From the NCBI GenBank assembly GCA_964613035.1, contig CAZTFQ010000009.1:1-64000 (forward strand): DNA of 64,000 nucleotides, given 5' to 3'. Within the stretch, counting starts at the first letter, position 1; the number at the start of each line of letters is the position of its first letter. The notes beneath the pieces are model-generated. The model saw nothing but the letters and a program-made list of their open reading frames with translations. It was not told where the DNA came from and made no database searches. Of this stretch, positions 7,178 through 17,959 are shown piece by piece. The stretch comes from CAVIQK01 sp964613035 (GTDB lineage Bacteria; Bacillota; Clostridia; Christensenellales; DTU072). Both the position numbers and the translations under genes were made by a program.

Positions 7178-9383
7178 CGAGAGCCTCCTGCTTACGACGA
7201 TTTTTTTCGATGAGCTCAACTAACAGGGTATAGCGCTTTTCTATATAATCCGTCTTAACCATTTTATAGACGGTCTTCCTGTCGCCTACCAGGACGACGG
7301 TATTTTTTGCTCTAGTGACGGCGGTATAGAGGAGATTTTTCGTATTGAGCAGATAACTGCCGGACGAAAGTGCGACGATAACCGCGGGAAATTCCGATCC
7401 CTGCGACTTATGGACGGAAATGGCGTAGGCAAGCATCAGCTCGCCGAGAGTTTCGCGGTCATAAGTAACGATTCTGTCGTCGTCCATCAAGACTTTTAGA
7501 CCGTCGAGAGTAAGGCACATAACCACGCCTGAGTCGCCGTTGAATACGCCCTGTCCCTTTTCCGAAAGATTGCCGTTACGTTCCCATGCCAGCTCGTAAT
7601 TATTACGGACGTGCATAACTCTGTCGCCCACTCTGTATTCCGTCTCGCCCACTTTCATTCCTTTACCGTCGGGGTTGAGAGCGTTTTGGAGACAGACGTT
7701 GAGATTGTTGACGCCGACGATTCCTTTTTTTTGAGGAGCGAGGACCTGTATATCGGACGAAGATATTTTCTTAAAACGCGGCAGTCGGTCTTTTACCATC
7801 TCTACGATGGTCTTAAGCTCCAGCTCTCTGTCTTCCGTCTCGAAGAAAAAGAAGTCTTCCGAGTCGTTGTCGAATAGGGGCATTTCGCCCTCGTTGATGC
7901 GATGCGCATTGGTCACGATGAGGCTTCTTTCCGACTGTCTGTACACGTAGGTAAGGAAGCTGATCGGAACTATTCCCGATGCAATCACATCCGATAAAAT
8001 ATTGCCGGCAGACACACTTGGGAGCTGATCAGAGTCTCCGACAAGCACGATTCGGGCTCCCAAAGGCAACGCTTTGAGAACCGAATTAAAGATATAAACG
8101 TCTGCCATGGATATTTCGTCAATGATAAGACAATCGGTCTCGAGAGGGGTATGCTCGTTGTAGCAAAAAGACAGGTGACCGTTTTCGTAATGTACTCCTA
8201 GGAGTCTATGAAGAGTCTTGGCTTCTTTTTCTCCTGCGTCCGACATACGTTTTGCAGCTCTTCCCGTAGGAGCGGCGAGCGCTACGCGACAACCGTTGTC
8301 ACCGAGTATGCTGACGATACAATTGATAATGGTTGTTTTTCCTGTACCCGGACCGCCGGAGATTACCGCGACGCCGTTATTGACGGCACTCTTGATGGCG
8401 GCTTTTTGACTCTCGTGGAAAGTTATGCCGTGCTGCTTTTCGTACAGGGCGATATCCTTGTCCGCGTCTATAGGAAGGCGCTCGGCATACTTAATCATTT
8501 TTAAAAGAGCCGAGGCGATGCCGTTTTCCAGAGCGTAATTTTTAGTCAACGCGATGAAGAGCTTTTCTTCGCCGTCGTCCGACTTAACTTCTTTAATAAT
8601 CTTCCTGTTATACAGCAAGATGGTCAAAGTGCTTTCGACCAATTCCGGGTCTACGTCAAGAAGATCCGCCGCGCTCGCAACAAGATAATCGAGGGGAAGG
8701 CACGTATGTCCGCCCGACTTCTCCGCCTCGTTGAGGACGTGAATGACGCCTGCTCTCACTCTGAATTCGGACTCCTTTTCCACGCCGAGTTTGGCGGCGA
8801 TGGCGTCCGCCTTAATGAAGCCTATTCCGTCTACGTCTTCTACCAGTCGATAGGGGTTGTCTTTAACGATATCGACGGTTTCCGCACCGTAGACGTTGAA
8901 GATACGTATGGCGGTCGATATCGAGATATCGTATTTCTGAAGATACATCACTGCGTCTCGCATGGCGAGTTTTTCCAGATATTCTTTATGAATACTTGCG
9001 GCGAGCTTCACGCTGATCTTAGGTATCTCCGCGAGACGCTCGGGTTCTTTTTCTATAATTTCAAAAGTTCTTTTGCCGAATTTTTCTACAATTCTTTTCG
9101 ACAGGACCTCCCCCACGCCCGTAAAAAGTCCCGCGCCGAGATAGAGAGCCAGTTCTTTATCCGTCTCGGGCTGAATGAACTCCACCGTCTCGACCTTGAA
9201 TTGCTCGCCGTATTTTTTATGAAAAACGAGCTCGCCGTTAAGACGGAGACGTTCTCCTATCGCTATAGTAGGAAAAATGCCGACAGCGGTAATTTCTTCT
9301 CTATCGGCACTTACAACGAGGACGGAATAACCGTTCTGCTCGTTACGGAATATTACGTTTTCTACGATAACGTCAATCTGCAT
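7170..9383 (-). CDS. recD2: ATP-dependent 5'-3' DNA helicase RecD2
   Basis: A 737-residue RecD2-type SF1B helicase, used in DNA repair and replication-fork maintenance in bacteria without RecBCD. It has the N-terminal OB-like region, helix-hairpin-helix repeats (near 90-200), Walker A GGPGTGKTT near residue 342, Walker B DEISMAD, motif III GDSDQLPSVSAGN, and the C-terminal HKSQGSEFPAVI. The length is normal for RecD2. The start is the ATG at 9383 (MQIDVIVENVIF), which matches the family N-terminus and overlaps metK by 11 nt; the reading frame stays open 27 codons further upstream inside metK but that stretch is not family-like. Confidence 0.95.
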   Translation of the reverse strand: MQIDVIVENVIFRNEQNGYSVLVVSADREEITAVGIFPTIAIGERLRLNGELVFHKKYGEQFKVETVEFIQPETDKELALYLGAGLFTGVGEVLSKRIVEKFGKRTFEIIEKEPERLAEIPKISVKLAASIHKEYLEKLAMRDAVMYLQKYDISISTAIRIFNVYGAETVDIVKDNPYRLVEDVDGIGFIKADAIAAKLGVEKESEFRVRAGVIHVLNEAEKSGGHTCLPLDYLVASAADLLDVDPELVESTLTILLYNRKIIKEVKSDDGEEKLFIALTKNYALENGIASALLKMIKYAERLPIDADKDIALYEKQHGITFHESQKAAIKSAVNNGVAVISGGPGTGKTTIINCIVSILGDNGCRVALAAPTGRAAKRMSDAGEKEAKTLHRLLGVHYENGHLSFCYNEHTPLETDCLIIDEISMADVYIFNSVLKALPLGARIVLVGDSDQLPSVSAGNILSDVIASGIVPISFLTYVYRQSERSLIVTNAHRINEGEMPLFDNDSEDFFFFETEDRELELKTIVEMVKDRLPRFKKISSSDIQVLAPQKKGIVGVNNLNVCLQNALNPDGKGMKVGETEYRVGDRVMHVRNNYELAWERNGNLSEKGQGVFNGDSGVVMCLTLDGLKVLMDDDRIVTYDRETLGELMLAYAISVHKSQGSEFPAVIVALSSGSYLLNTKNLLYTAVTRAKNTVVLVGDRKTVYKMVKTDYIEKRYTLLVELIEKNRRKQEALGD

Positions 9384-10548
9384 TAAAGATACGCTTGAGC
9401 TCCTCGACCTTATCGGTACGCTCCCACGGGAGGTAGGGCTTACCGTAGTTGCCGTAATTGGCAACGGTCTTATAGATGGGGGACAAGAGCCCCAGTTTAT
9501 CGATAATCGCTTTGGGGCGGAAATCGAACACTTTCAGGACGGCTTCCGCAATAAGCGACTCGTCGTATTTACCAGTACCGGAGGTAGAAACCATAACGGA
9601 AACGGGTTCTGCCTTACCGATAGCGTATGCTACCTGTATTTCGGCTACGTCCGCAAGACCTGCCGCGACGATGTTTTTAGCAACGTATCTGGCGTAATAA
9701 GCGGCACTACGGTCGACCTTGGTGGGGTCTTTTCCGGAAGTGGCGCCGCCGCCGTGGGGGCAATATCCGCCGTAGCTGTCGACGATGATTTTTCTTCCGG
9801 TCACGCCGCTGTCGCCGTGAGGACCGCCGGTAACGAAACGACCGGTAGGGTTGATGAAAAATTTGGTATCGGAATCGACGTACTCTGCTGGAATGACTTT
9901 ATCGATGACTTCTCTTTTCACGTCGTCTCTGAGCTGAGCCGTAGAGACCGAGTCGAGGTGTTGAGTAGAGACTACGACGCATTCTATTCTTTTAACGATA
10001 TTGCCGTCGTATTCTACGGTCACTTGAGCTTTCCCGTCGGGCCTGACGTAAGGAAGGATTCCCTTTTCTCTGACTTCTTGGAGTCTCTTGGTAAGACGGT
10101 GAGACAGCACAAAGCCTAAGGGTAAATACTCTTCCGTCTCATTAGTCGCGTAACCGAACATCATTCCCTGATCGCCTGCGCCCAAGAGGTCGTACTCCTC
10201 GCCGCGCTCGGTATTTTCTATACTGTTGTTGACGCCCTGAGCGATGTCGGGGGACTGAGTATGAAGACGATTGATTATCGTGACGGTATCCGCCGAGAAA
10301 CCTTCGTCGGAGCGAGTATAGCCTATACCGGCTATGACGTTGCGGGCGATTTTTTCCACGTCGGGGGTGTGAGAAGAAGAAATTTCTCCCATTACAACTA
10401 AAAAGTCGGTAGTGGCACCGACTTCGATTGCCGTATGAGCGGTTTTGTCGTTAGCCAAAACGTCGTCCAGAATGGCATCCGCGACAAGGTCGCAGACCTT
10501 GTCGGGATGTCCTGAAGTTACGCTTTCTGAAGTGAAATATTTTTTCAT
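9373..10548 (-). CDS. metK: S-adenosylmethionine synthetase
   Basis: A 391-residue MetK that makes SAM from ATP and methionine. Signatures seen: SESVTSGHPDKVCDLVADAI at the N-terminus, GAGDQGMMFGYA near 120, GGGATSGKDPTKVDRSAAY near 265. Full length. Its ATG overlaps the rpoC stop by one base (TAATG), so translation is coupled to RNA polymerase beta-prime. No SAM riboswitch or S-box precedes it because there is no leader; control would have to be through the rpoBC transcript. Three SAM-independent genes surround it, with the SAM-dependent RlmL at the end of the operon. Confidence 0.98.
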   Translation of the reverse strand: MKKYFTSESVTSGHPDKVCDLVADAILDDVLANDKTAHTAIEVGATTDFLVVMGEISSSHTPDVEKIARNVIAGIGYTRSDEGFSADTVTIINRLHTQSPDIAQGVNNSIENTERGEEYDLLGAGDQGMMFGYATNETEEYLPLGFVLSHRLTKRLQEVREKGILPYVRPDGKAQVTVEYDGNIVKRIECVVVSTQHLDSVSTAQLRDDVKREVIDKVIPAEYVDSDTKFFINPTGRFVTGGPHGDSGVTGRKIIVDSYGGYCPHGGGATSGKDPTKVDRSAAYYARYVAKNIVAAGLADVAEIQVAYAIGKAEPVSVMVSTSGTGKYDESLIAEAVLKVFDFRPKAIIDKLGLLSPIYKTVANYGNYGKPYLPWERTDKVEELKRIFNAD

Positions 10549-13500
10549 TAGTCGTTTTTCTTGTCTTGAGGCACGAGGTTGACGCTGCGATAGAGCTTCA
10601 TACCGGTACCTGCGGGGATGAGCTTACCTATAATGACGTTCTCTTTAAGTCCGACGAAGTGATCGACCTTACGCTTCATAGCGGCGTCGGTAAGGACCTT
10701 GGAGGTTTCCTGGAAGGACGCTGCGGAGAGGAAGGATTCCGTGGCAAGAGCCGCTTTGGATATACCGAGGAGCACTCTCGTTGCGGAAGCGGGTCTGCCG
10801 CCTTCTTCGAGGACGCGCTCGTTTTCTTCTTCGAATCTAGTCAGATCGACGAGCTCGTTGAGGAGGAGGTCGCTGTCGTTGGTAGAATTGACTCTGACCT
10901 TACGGAGCATCTGGCGGACGATAACTTCGATGTGCTTATCGTTGATATGGACACCGTTGTTTCTATAAGCGGACTGGACGTCTTTTATAATAGTATCCTG
11001 TACGCCTACGACGCCCTTGGTGTGGAGAATGTCCTGAAGGTTGACGGAACCTGCCGTAATAGGATCGCCTGCTTGGAGAACGTCGCCGTTCTTTACCAAA
11101 ACGTGGACGCCGAAAGGCAGCTTATATTCTTTGACGTCGCCGCCGTCCTCGGTAATGAGAACGGTACGTTGACCGTTGTCGTCCTGGATAGAGACGGTAC
11201 CCTTAGTAAGGGACAGAATAGCTTCTCCCTTGGGGCGACGGGCTTCGAAAATTTCCACGACGCGGGGGAGACCTTGCGTGATATCCGCAGTAGACGCGAC
11301 GCCGCCGGTATGGAAGGTACGCATTGTAAGCTGAGTACCGGGTTCACCGATCGACTGAGCCGCGATGATACCGACCGCTTCACCGATCTTGACGTCTCTC
11401 CAAGAAGACATATTGGCACCGTAGCACTTGGCGCAGATGCCCTGCTTGCATTTACAGGAGAGGATGGAGCGGATTCTGACGGAAGTGACGCCGACTTCTT
11501 CGATAAGCTTGGCTTGTTGTTCGCTGATGAGCGTATCCTGCTTGGCTATAACCTCGCCGGTCTTGGGGTCGAGGACGTCTTCGACGGTATATCTGCCGTT
11601 GATACGCTCCCAGAGGGGTTCTATCTGACGACCGTTCATATCGTAGATGGCACTGACGAGGGTACCCTTTCTGTCGCCGCAATCGCTCTCGTTGACGATG
11701 ACCTCGTGGGCTACGTCGACGAGACGTCTGGTAAGGTAACCGGAGTCTGCGGTCTTAAGTGCGGTATCCGCGCCGCCCTTACGAGCACCGTGGGAAGAAA
11801 TGAAGTATTCGAGAACGGACAAGCCTTCACGGAAACTTGACTTAACGGGGATTTCGATAGCTTTACCGGTAGGATCGTTCATCAGTCCACGCATACCGGA
11901 GAGCTGCTTAATCTGGTCCATGCTACCACGAGCGCCGGAGTGAGCCATCATCCAGATAGGATTCATTCTGTCGTAGTTCTTGAAGTTGTCTTCGAGGTCC
12001 TTAGCAACGTCCTTGGTCGCTTGGTCCCAAATGGATATGACTTCACGATATCTCTGCTCGTCGTTTTCGATGATACCGAGTTCGTACTTCTCTTCCAGCT
12101 CGGCAACCTTTTTCTCCGCTTCCGCGATGATGTTCTTTTTGTTTTCGGAGATCTTCATATCGAACACGTTGGCGGTAATCGCGCCTACGGTAGAATATTT
12201 GAAACCGAGAGACTTAATGCGGTCGAGCATCTGAGCGACTTCAGTCGCGCCGTGACGCTTAAAGCATCTGTCGACGATCTGGGAGAGTTGCTTTTTACCG
12301 ACGGTGAAATCTATTTCGAGATCCATCTTTTGGTCGTTGGTCTCTCTGGGGACGAAACCGAGGTCCTGAGGAATGGCTTCGTTGAAGATGATTCTACCGA
12401 TGGTAGTGGGGATGAGTTTACGTACGGTTACTCCGTCGATAACTTTTTCGAATCTGACCTTAATGGCTGCCTGCAGGTCGATATCCTTGACCTGATAAGC
12501 CATCTTGGCTTCATTGGTATCCTTGAAGAGTCTGCCTTCGCCTTTGGCTCCGGGGATATCGCTGGTGAGGTAATAAGAACCGAGAACCATATCCTGGTTA
12601 GGCGAGACGATAGGTTGACCGTCGGAGAGCTTAAGGATGTTGTTGGTAGAAAGCATAAGGAAGCGAGCTTCTACCTGCGCCTCTATGGAGAGAGGTACGT
12701 GAACTGCCATCTGGTCGCCGTCGAAGTCCGCGTTGAATGCGGGACATACGAGAGGATGGAGCTTAATGGCTCTGCCTTCTACCAAGACGGGTTCAAACGC
12801 CTGGATACCGAGTCTATGGAGTGTAGGAGCACGGTTGAGGAGCACGGGGTGATCTTTAATGACGTCCTCGAGGATATCCCATACGTAGGGCTTAACTCTT
12901 TCTACGGTACGCTTGGCGCTCTTGATGTTGTTGCAATATTCGAGTTCTACCAGTTTACGGAAAACGAAAGGTTTGAACAGCTCGAGAGCCATCTCCTTAG
13001 GAAGACCGCACTGGTACATTTTAAGTTCAGGTCCGACGACGATAACGGAACGACCCGAGTAGTCGACACGCTTACCGAGGAGGTTCATACGGAAACGACC
13101 TTGTTTACCTTTAAGCATAGAGGTAAGGGACTTGAGGGCTCTGTTGGAAGGTCCGGTGACGGGCTTGCCGTGTCTGCCGTTGTCGATGAGGGCGTCTACC
13201 GCTTCTTGAAGCATACGCTTCTCGTTACGGATGATGATATCGGGAGAGGAGCTCTCAATCATCTTCTTGAGACGATTGTTACGGTTGACTACTCTTCTGT
13301 AGAGCTCGTTGAGGTCGGATACCGCGTATCTACCGCCGTCCAGCGGTACCATAGGACGGAGGTCCGGAGGAAGGACGGGAAGGACGTTGAGTATCATCCA
13401 TTCAGGCTTATTACCGCTCTTACGGAATGCCTCAATGACTTCGAGACGCTTGGCGGCTTTTATCTGTTTAGGGTTTTGCTTACTGCCGGGCTGGACGGTA

Positions 13501-14090
13501 TCGACTATAGTCTTGAGAGCCTCTGCCTCGGCGTCGAGATCAATTTCTCTGAGCAATTCTTGAAGAGCTTCCGCACCCATTCCCGCTCTGAAGGACTTGG
13601 GACCGAATTCTTCTATAGCCTGTCTGTATTCGTCGTCACGGATGACTTGCTTTTTCGTAAAGTGGGTCGTACCGGGGTCGAGAACGACGTACGCGACGAA
13701 GTAGATGACCTGCTCGACGGACTTCTGGTTCATATCGAGGACGGTGGAGATTCTGGAAGGAGAACCCTTGAAGAACCATATATGAGATACGGGGGCTGCC
13801 AATTCGATGTGACCCATTCTCTCTCTACGGACTTTAGACTTGGTGACTTCTACGCCGCACTTGTCGCAGATGAGTCCCTTATAGCGGACTCTCTTATACT
13901 TACCGCAGTGGCACTCGTAATCTCTGACAGGTCCGAAAATTCTCTCGCAGAAGAGACCGTCTCTCTCGGGTTTCTGCGTCCTGTAGTTCATCGTCTCGGA
14001 TTTGGTAACCTCGCCGTGAGACCATTCTCTGATCTTCTCGGGGGAGGCAAGACCTATTTGAATAGAATCGAAATTATTGATTTCTGCCAT
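10548..14090 (-). CDS. rpoC: RNA polymerase subunit beta-prime
   Basis: A 1180-residue RpoC, the large catalytic subunit. The N-terminal zinc site is CHCGKYKRVRYKGLICDKCG (near 60-80), the Mg-binding catalytic motif is NADFDGDQMAVH near 448, and the second zinc site uses ESDCG and CKCKQGICAKCYG near 800-890. No insertion domains of note. Start ATG at 14090 has AGGAG nine bases upstream; 11 bp separate it from the rpoB stop. It is followed directly by metK. Confidence 0.98.
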   Translation of the reverse strand: MAEINNFDSIQIGLASPEKIREWSHGEVTKSETMNYRTQKPERDGLFCERIFGPVRDYECHCGKYKRVRYKGLICDKCGVEVTKSKVRRERMGHIELAAPVSHIWFFKGSPSRISTVLDMNQKSVEQVIYFVAYVVLDPGTTHFTKKQVIRDDEYRQAIEEFGPKSFRAGMGAEALQELLREIDLDAEAEALKTIVDTVQPGSKQNPKQIKAAKRLEVIEAFRKSGNKPEWMILNVLPVLPPDLRPMVPLDGGRYAVSDLNELYRRVVNRNNRLKKMIESSSPDIIIRNEKRMLQEAVDALIDNGRHGKPVTGPSNRALKSLTSMLKGKQGRFRMNLLGKRVDYSGRSVIVVGPELKMYQCGLPKEMALELFKPFVFRKLVELEYCNNIKSAKRTVERVKPYVWDILEDVIKDHPVLLNRAPTLHRLGIQAFEPVLVEGRAIKLHPLVCPAFNADFDGDQMAVHVPLSIEAQVEARFLMLSTNNILKLSDGQPIVSPNQDMVLGSYYLTSDIPGAKGEGRLFKDTNEAKMAYQVKDIDLQAAIKVRFEKVIDGVTVRKLIPTTIGRIIFNEAIPQDLGFVPRETNDQKMDLEIDFTVGKKQLSQIVDRCFKRHGATEVAQMLDRIKSLGFKYSTVGAITANVFDMKISENKKNIIAEAEKKVAELEEKYELGIIENDEQRYREVISIWDQATKDVAKDLEDNFKNYDRMNPIWMMAHSGARGSMDQIKQLSGMRGLMNDPTGKAIEIPVKSSFREGLSVLEYFISSHGARKGGADTALKTADSGYLTRRLVDVAHEVIVNESDCGDRKGTLVSAIYDMNGRQIEPLWERINGRYTVEDVLDPKTGEVIAKQDTLISEQQAKLIEEVGVTSVRIRSILSCKCKQGICAKCYGANMSSWRDVKIGEAVGIIAAQSIGEPGTQLTMRTFHTGGVASTADITQGLPRVVEIFEARRPKGEAILSLTKGTVSIQDDNGQRTVLITEDGGDVKEYKLPFGVHVLVKNGDVLQAGDPITAGSVNLQDILHTKGVVGVQDTIIKDVQSAYRNNGVHINDKHIEVIVRQMLRKVRVNSTNDSDLLLNELVDLTRFEEENERVLEEGGRPASATRVLLGISKAALATESFLSAASFQETSKVLTDAAMKRKVDHFVGLKENVIIGKLIPAGTGMKLYRSVNLVPQDKKND

Positions 14091-14101
14091 TGTTTTATCT
14101 C

Positions 14102-17100
14102 CTATTCCTCATCGTTGTCGAATAAATCGACGTTGACCTCGTTTTGAAGGAAGTCTTCCGTTATTGCGAACAAATCGTCATCGTCGTCTTCATCGTCGTC
14201 GCCGAGTATATCCTCGTCGTCGTCGATGAGACCGCCCTCTTGCACTCTGTCGACCGCGGAAACCGCATCGGGAGAAGTGAGCTCGCCGAAGACGTCCGAA
14301 GTGTCGCTGTCGAAGAGGCTCTCTTCGATATCGTTGGCTTTAGTAAACAGACTCTCGTCGGGTTGTGCGGAAAGCTCGATTTCCTTGCCGGTGGCTTGAG
14401 ACAGACCGGTCTTGAATTCTTGCTCGTCCTCGAAACTCTCGTCTATGACAATTTCTTCCGCGCCCTCGGTAAGCAGTTTGACGTCCAGACCCAAAGCCTG
14501 CATTTCCATACGGAGGACCTTGAAGGACTCGGGGATGCCGGGGTCGGAAGTCGTATTGGACTTAACGATGGAATCGAACATCTTGTTACGTCCCTGAATA
14601 TCGTCCGACTTGACGGTCAGAATTTCTTGCAAGGTATTGGCTGCGCCGTATGCCTCGAGTGCCCAGACTTCCATTTCACCGAATCTCTGTCCGCCGAACT
14701 GAGCTTTACCGCCCAGAGGCTGTTGAGTGATGAGGGAGTACGGACCTACGGAACGTGCGTGAATCTTGTCGTCGACCAAGTGATTGAGCTTGAGCATATA
14801 CATATAACCGACGGTGACTTTGTTTTCGAAAGGCTCGCCCGTTCTGCCGTCATAGAGCTGAATCTTGCCGTTTTCGGGGAGATTGTTGTTCTCGAAGAGT
14901 TCTTTGATATCGTTCTCGGTAGCGCCGTCGAATACGGGGGTGGCTACTTTTACGCCGAGCATATTTGCGACGAGACCGAGGTGAACTTCTAAGACCTGAC
15001 CGATATTCATACGAGACGGGACGCCCAGAGGATTGAGGACTATCTGGAGCGGAGTGCCGTCGGGAAGGAAAGGCATATCTTCCTTGGGAAGAACTCTGGA
15101 GATAACGCCCTTGTTACCGTGTCTACCGGACATCTTGTCGCCGACTTGAATCTTTCTCTTCTGCGCGATATACACTCTGACCAACTTATTGACTCCGGGA
15201 GGGAGCTCGTCTTTGTTTTCACGAGTGAAGACTTTGACCGCGACGACGGTACCAGCCTCGCCGTGAGGAACTTTAAGCGAAACGTCTCTGACGTCGCGAG
15301 CTTTTTCGCCGAAGACCGCTTTTAAGAGTCTCTCTTCGGGGGTAAGCTCGGTCTCTCCCTTAGGAGTGACTTTACCTACGAGGTAATCGCCGCTTCTGAC
15401 TTCCGCGCCTACCATAACGATACCGTCTTCGTCGAGGTACTTAAGCAGATCTTCTGAGACGTTGGGGATATCTCTGGTGATCTGTTCTTCACCGAACTTA
15501 ATCTTACGAGACTCTATCTCGTATTCTTCTATATGGATAGAGGTGAAGACGTCGTTCTTGACCAATTCTTCACTGATGAGGACTGCGTCTTCGTAGTTGT
15601 AACCTTCCCAGGTCATAAAACCGATGAGGATGTTACGACCGAGAGCCAACTCGCCGTTTTCGCAAGAAGGACCGTCCGCTATAACGGAACCAGCCGTTAC
15701 GTACTGACCGTTTTTGACGATGGGGCGTTGATTGACGCAGGTGCCCTGGTTGCTTCTCTCGAACTTATGCAGCTCGTAAGTATCTATGCCGTCGGCGGAT
15801 TTGATCTCTATCTTTCTGGCGTCGACGTAAGTTACGACACCGTCGTTTTTAGCCAAAACGCACACGCCGGAGTCGTGAGCCACTTTCCATTCCATACCCG
15901 TACCGATGATAGGCGCTTCGGGTTTCAAAAGCGGCACTGCCTGACGTTGCATGTTGGAGCCCATCAAAGCACGGTTGGCGTCGTCGTTCTCTAAGAAGGG
16001 GATAAGAGCTGCCGCGACGGAGACCAGCTGCTGAGGAGAAACGTCCATATAGTCGACCATTTCTCTGGGGTACTCTTTAATATCGTCACGGAAACGGCAA
16101 GTGACTCTTTCGTTGACGAAACGGCCGTCTTCGGTGAGGGGCTCGTTGGCCTGAGCGATGGTGTATTTATCTTCTTCGTCCGCCTGGAGGTAGAACACCT
16201 CGTCGGTGACGATACCGGTAGTTTTGTCGACTCTGCGATAAGGAGCCTCGATGAAGCCGTACTCGTTGACTTTGGCATAAGAGGACAGCGAGGTGATAAG
16301 ACCGATGTTCTGTCCTTCAGGGGTCTCGATAGGACACATTCTGCCGTAATGAGAGTGGTGGACGTCACGGACTTCCATGCCGGCTCTTTCTCTGTTAAGA
16401 CCGCCGGGGCCCAATGCGGAGAGCTTACGCTTGTGAGTGAGCTCCGCGATGGGGTTGGGTTGATCCATAAACTGAGACAGCTGAGAAGAACCGAAGAACT
16501 CTCTTATGGCGGAAGCTACGGGACGGATATTGATGAGAGACTGAGGCGTGACTTCGGAAGGATCCTGAACGATAGCCATTCTCTCTTTTATAACTCTCTC
16601 GAGTCTGGAGATACCGATACGGAATTGATTCTGGAGCAATTCGCCTACGCTTCTCACTCTACGGTTGGAGAGGTGGTCGATATTGTCTTCGTACTCGAAG
16701 CCGTACTTCATGTTGACGTTGTAGTTGATCGTAGCGACGATATCTTCTACGGTGATGTGCTTGGCAACCACGTAGTCGAGGTTTTCTTTAATCGCGACGA
16801 CGAGGGCTTCGGGATCGCTGCCGACTCTGTCGAGGATGTCGCGGACTACGGGGTAATAAGCCAGTTCCAACACTCCGAGGTCCTTGGCGGTAACGTTGAG
16901 TCCCTTGAGATAGTAATCGAGGTCAACGGAAGCGTTACCGATAACTTTGGCGACGTCGCCGTTAGAAGCCTCGACGAAGACTTCGTTGACGCCGAGGTTT
17001 TGGATCTCCACAGCCTGCTCGTGAGAAAGAGAAGAACCTTTTTCCGCAAGAATCTCACCGTCTAAGACGATGTCTTTTGCAAGGACTTTTCCCTCGATAC

Positions 17101-17959
17101 GGGTAGCGAGGTTTAGTTTTTTGTTAAACTTATATCTGCCGACTCTGGAGAGGTCGTAACGACGAGGGTCGAAGAAATAGTTGTGGAGGAGAGCTTCCAC
17201 GCCGGTGGGGGTAGGAACCTCGCCGGGTTTTAGACGACGGTACATCTCGTACTTGGCGTCTTCCGTAGAACGGACCTCACCGTCTTTATTAAGAGTCTCG
17301 ACAATCATCGGATCTCCTGCGAAGAGGTCTTCTATCTCTTTATCGGAGCCGTATCCCAATGCTCTCAAGAGTATGGTGGCGGAGATTTTTCTCTGTCTGT
17401 CCACTCTGACCGCGAGGGTGCCTTGGGCTTCTTGTTCAAACTCCAGCCATGCGCCTCTGTTGGGGATGACCTGAGTCATATAACGACGTATGCCGTGCTT
17501 ATCCATTTCACCGTTGGTGTAGATACCGGGGCTACGGACGAGCTGAGATACGATGACTCTCTCGGCGCCGTTGATAATGAAGGTACCGTTGTCGGTCATT
17601 TTGGGGAAATCTCCCATGAAGACCCAGGACTCGTTCATCTCGCCGGTCTCCTTGTTGGTCACACGAGCTTTTACTCTCAGAGGAGAGGTATAAGTCGCGT
17701 CTCTCTCTTTACACTCTTTGACGGAATATTTGCATTCTCCCTCCAGAGTATGTTCGAGAAACTCCAGTTCCAGCTTACCGCTATAGTCGGTGATAGGCGA
17801 AAAGTCTTCAAAGACCTCTTTGATACCTTTTTCGACGAACGTGTCGTAAGAGCCCTTCTGCACCTCGATAAGGTAAGGCATATCGATTGTGTTGTGAATT
17901 TTTGAAAAAGAAACTCTTTCCGTGTTACCACATTGCATCTTGTGAGTTTTCAGTGACAT
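14102..17959 (-). CDS. rpoB: RNA polymerase subunit beta
   Basis: A 1285-residue RpoB. The rifampicin region reads SSQLSQFMDQPNPIAELTHK followed by RKLSALGPGG; the residues equivalent to E. coli D516, H526 and S531 are wild type, so rifampicin sensitivity is expected. GFMTWEGYNYEDAVLISE and GDKMSGRHGNKG are intact. After the conserved C-terminus (EEIVIDESF) there is a tail of roughly 110 residues very rich in Asp and Glu, including DDDEDDDDD; similar but shorter acidic tails occur in other Firmicutes. A GGAG ribosome site lies upstream of the ATG at 17959. An out-of-frame ATG six bases earlier is ignored. Confidence 0.98.
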   Translation of the reverse strand: MSLKTHKMQCGNTERVSFSKIHNTIDMPYLIEVQKGSYDTFVEKGIKEVFEDFSPITDYSGKLELEFLEHTLEGECKYSVKECKERDATYTSPLRVKARVTNKETGEMNESWVFMGDFPKMTDNGTFIINGAERVIVSQLVRSPGIYTNGEMDKHGIRRYMTQVIPNRGAWLEFEQEAQGTLAVRVDRQRKISATILLRALGYGSDKEIEDLFAGDPMIVETLNKDGEVRSTEDAKYEMYRRLKPGEVPTPTGVEALLHNYFFDPRRYDLSRVGRYKFNKKLNLATRIEGKVLAKDIVLDGEILAEKGSSLSHEQAVEIQNLGVNEVFVEASNGDVAKVIGNASVDLDYYLKGLNVTAKDLGVLELAYYPVVRDILDRVGSDPEALVVAIKENLDYVVAKHITVEDIVATINYNVNMKYGFEYEDNIDHLSNRRVRSVGELLQNQFRIGISRLERVIKERMAIVQDPSEVTPQSLINIRPVASAIREFFGSSQLSQFMDQPNPIAELTHKRKLSALGPGGLNRERAGMEVRDVHHSHYGRMCPIETPEGQNIGLITSLSSYAKVNEYGFIEAPYRRVDKTTGIVTDEVFYLQADEEDKYTIAQANEPLTEDGRFVNERVTCRFRDDIKEYPREMVDYMDVSPQQLVSVAAALIPFLENDDANRALMGSNMQRQAVPLLKPEAPIIGTGMEWKVAHDSGVCVLAKNDGVVTYVDARKIEIKSADGIDTYELHKFERSNQGTCVNQRPIVKNGQYVTAGSVIADGPSCENGELALGRNILIGFMTWEGYNYEDAVLISEELVKNDVFTSIHIEEYEIESRKIKFGEEQITRDIPNVSEDLLKYLDEDGIVMVGAEVRSGDYLVGKVTPKGETELTPEERLLKAVFGEKARDVRDVSLKVPHGEAGTVVAVKVFTRENKDELPPGVNKLVRVYIAQKRKIQVGDKMSGRHGNKGVISRVLPKEDMPFLPDGTPLQIVLNPLGVPSRMNIGQVLEVHLGLVANMLGVKVATPVFDGATENDIKELFENNNLPENGKIQLYDGRTGEPFENKVTVGYMYMLKLNHLVDDKIHARSVGPYSLITQQPLGGKAQFGGQRFGEMEVWALEAYGAANTLQEILTVKSDDIQGRNKMFDSIVKSNTTSDPGIPESFKVLRMEMQALGLDVKLLTEGAEEIVIDESFEDEQEFKTGLSQATGKEIELSAQPDESLFTKANDIEESLFDSDTSDVFGELTSPDAVSAVDRVQEGGLIDDDEDILGDDDEDDDDDLFAITEDFLQNEVNVDLFDNDEE

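Noticed and set aside
10546..10560. A SAM riboswitch or S-box ahead of metK
   Set aside because: metK overlaps rpoC by one base, so there is no untranslated leader to hold one.
11940..14147. A 735-codon open frame on the plus strand opposite rpoC, and similar long antisense frames opposite rpoB and the giant gene
   Set aside because: They mirror highly conserved genes on the other strand, lack ribosome sites and show no recognisable protein family; they arise from codon bias.
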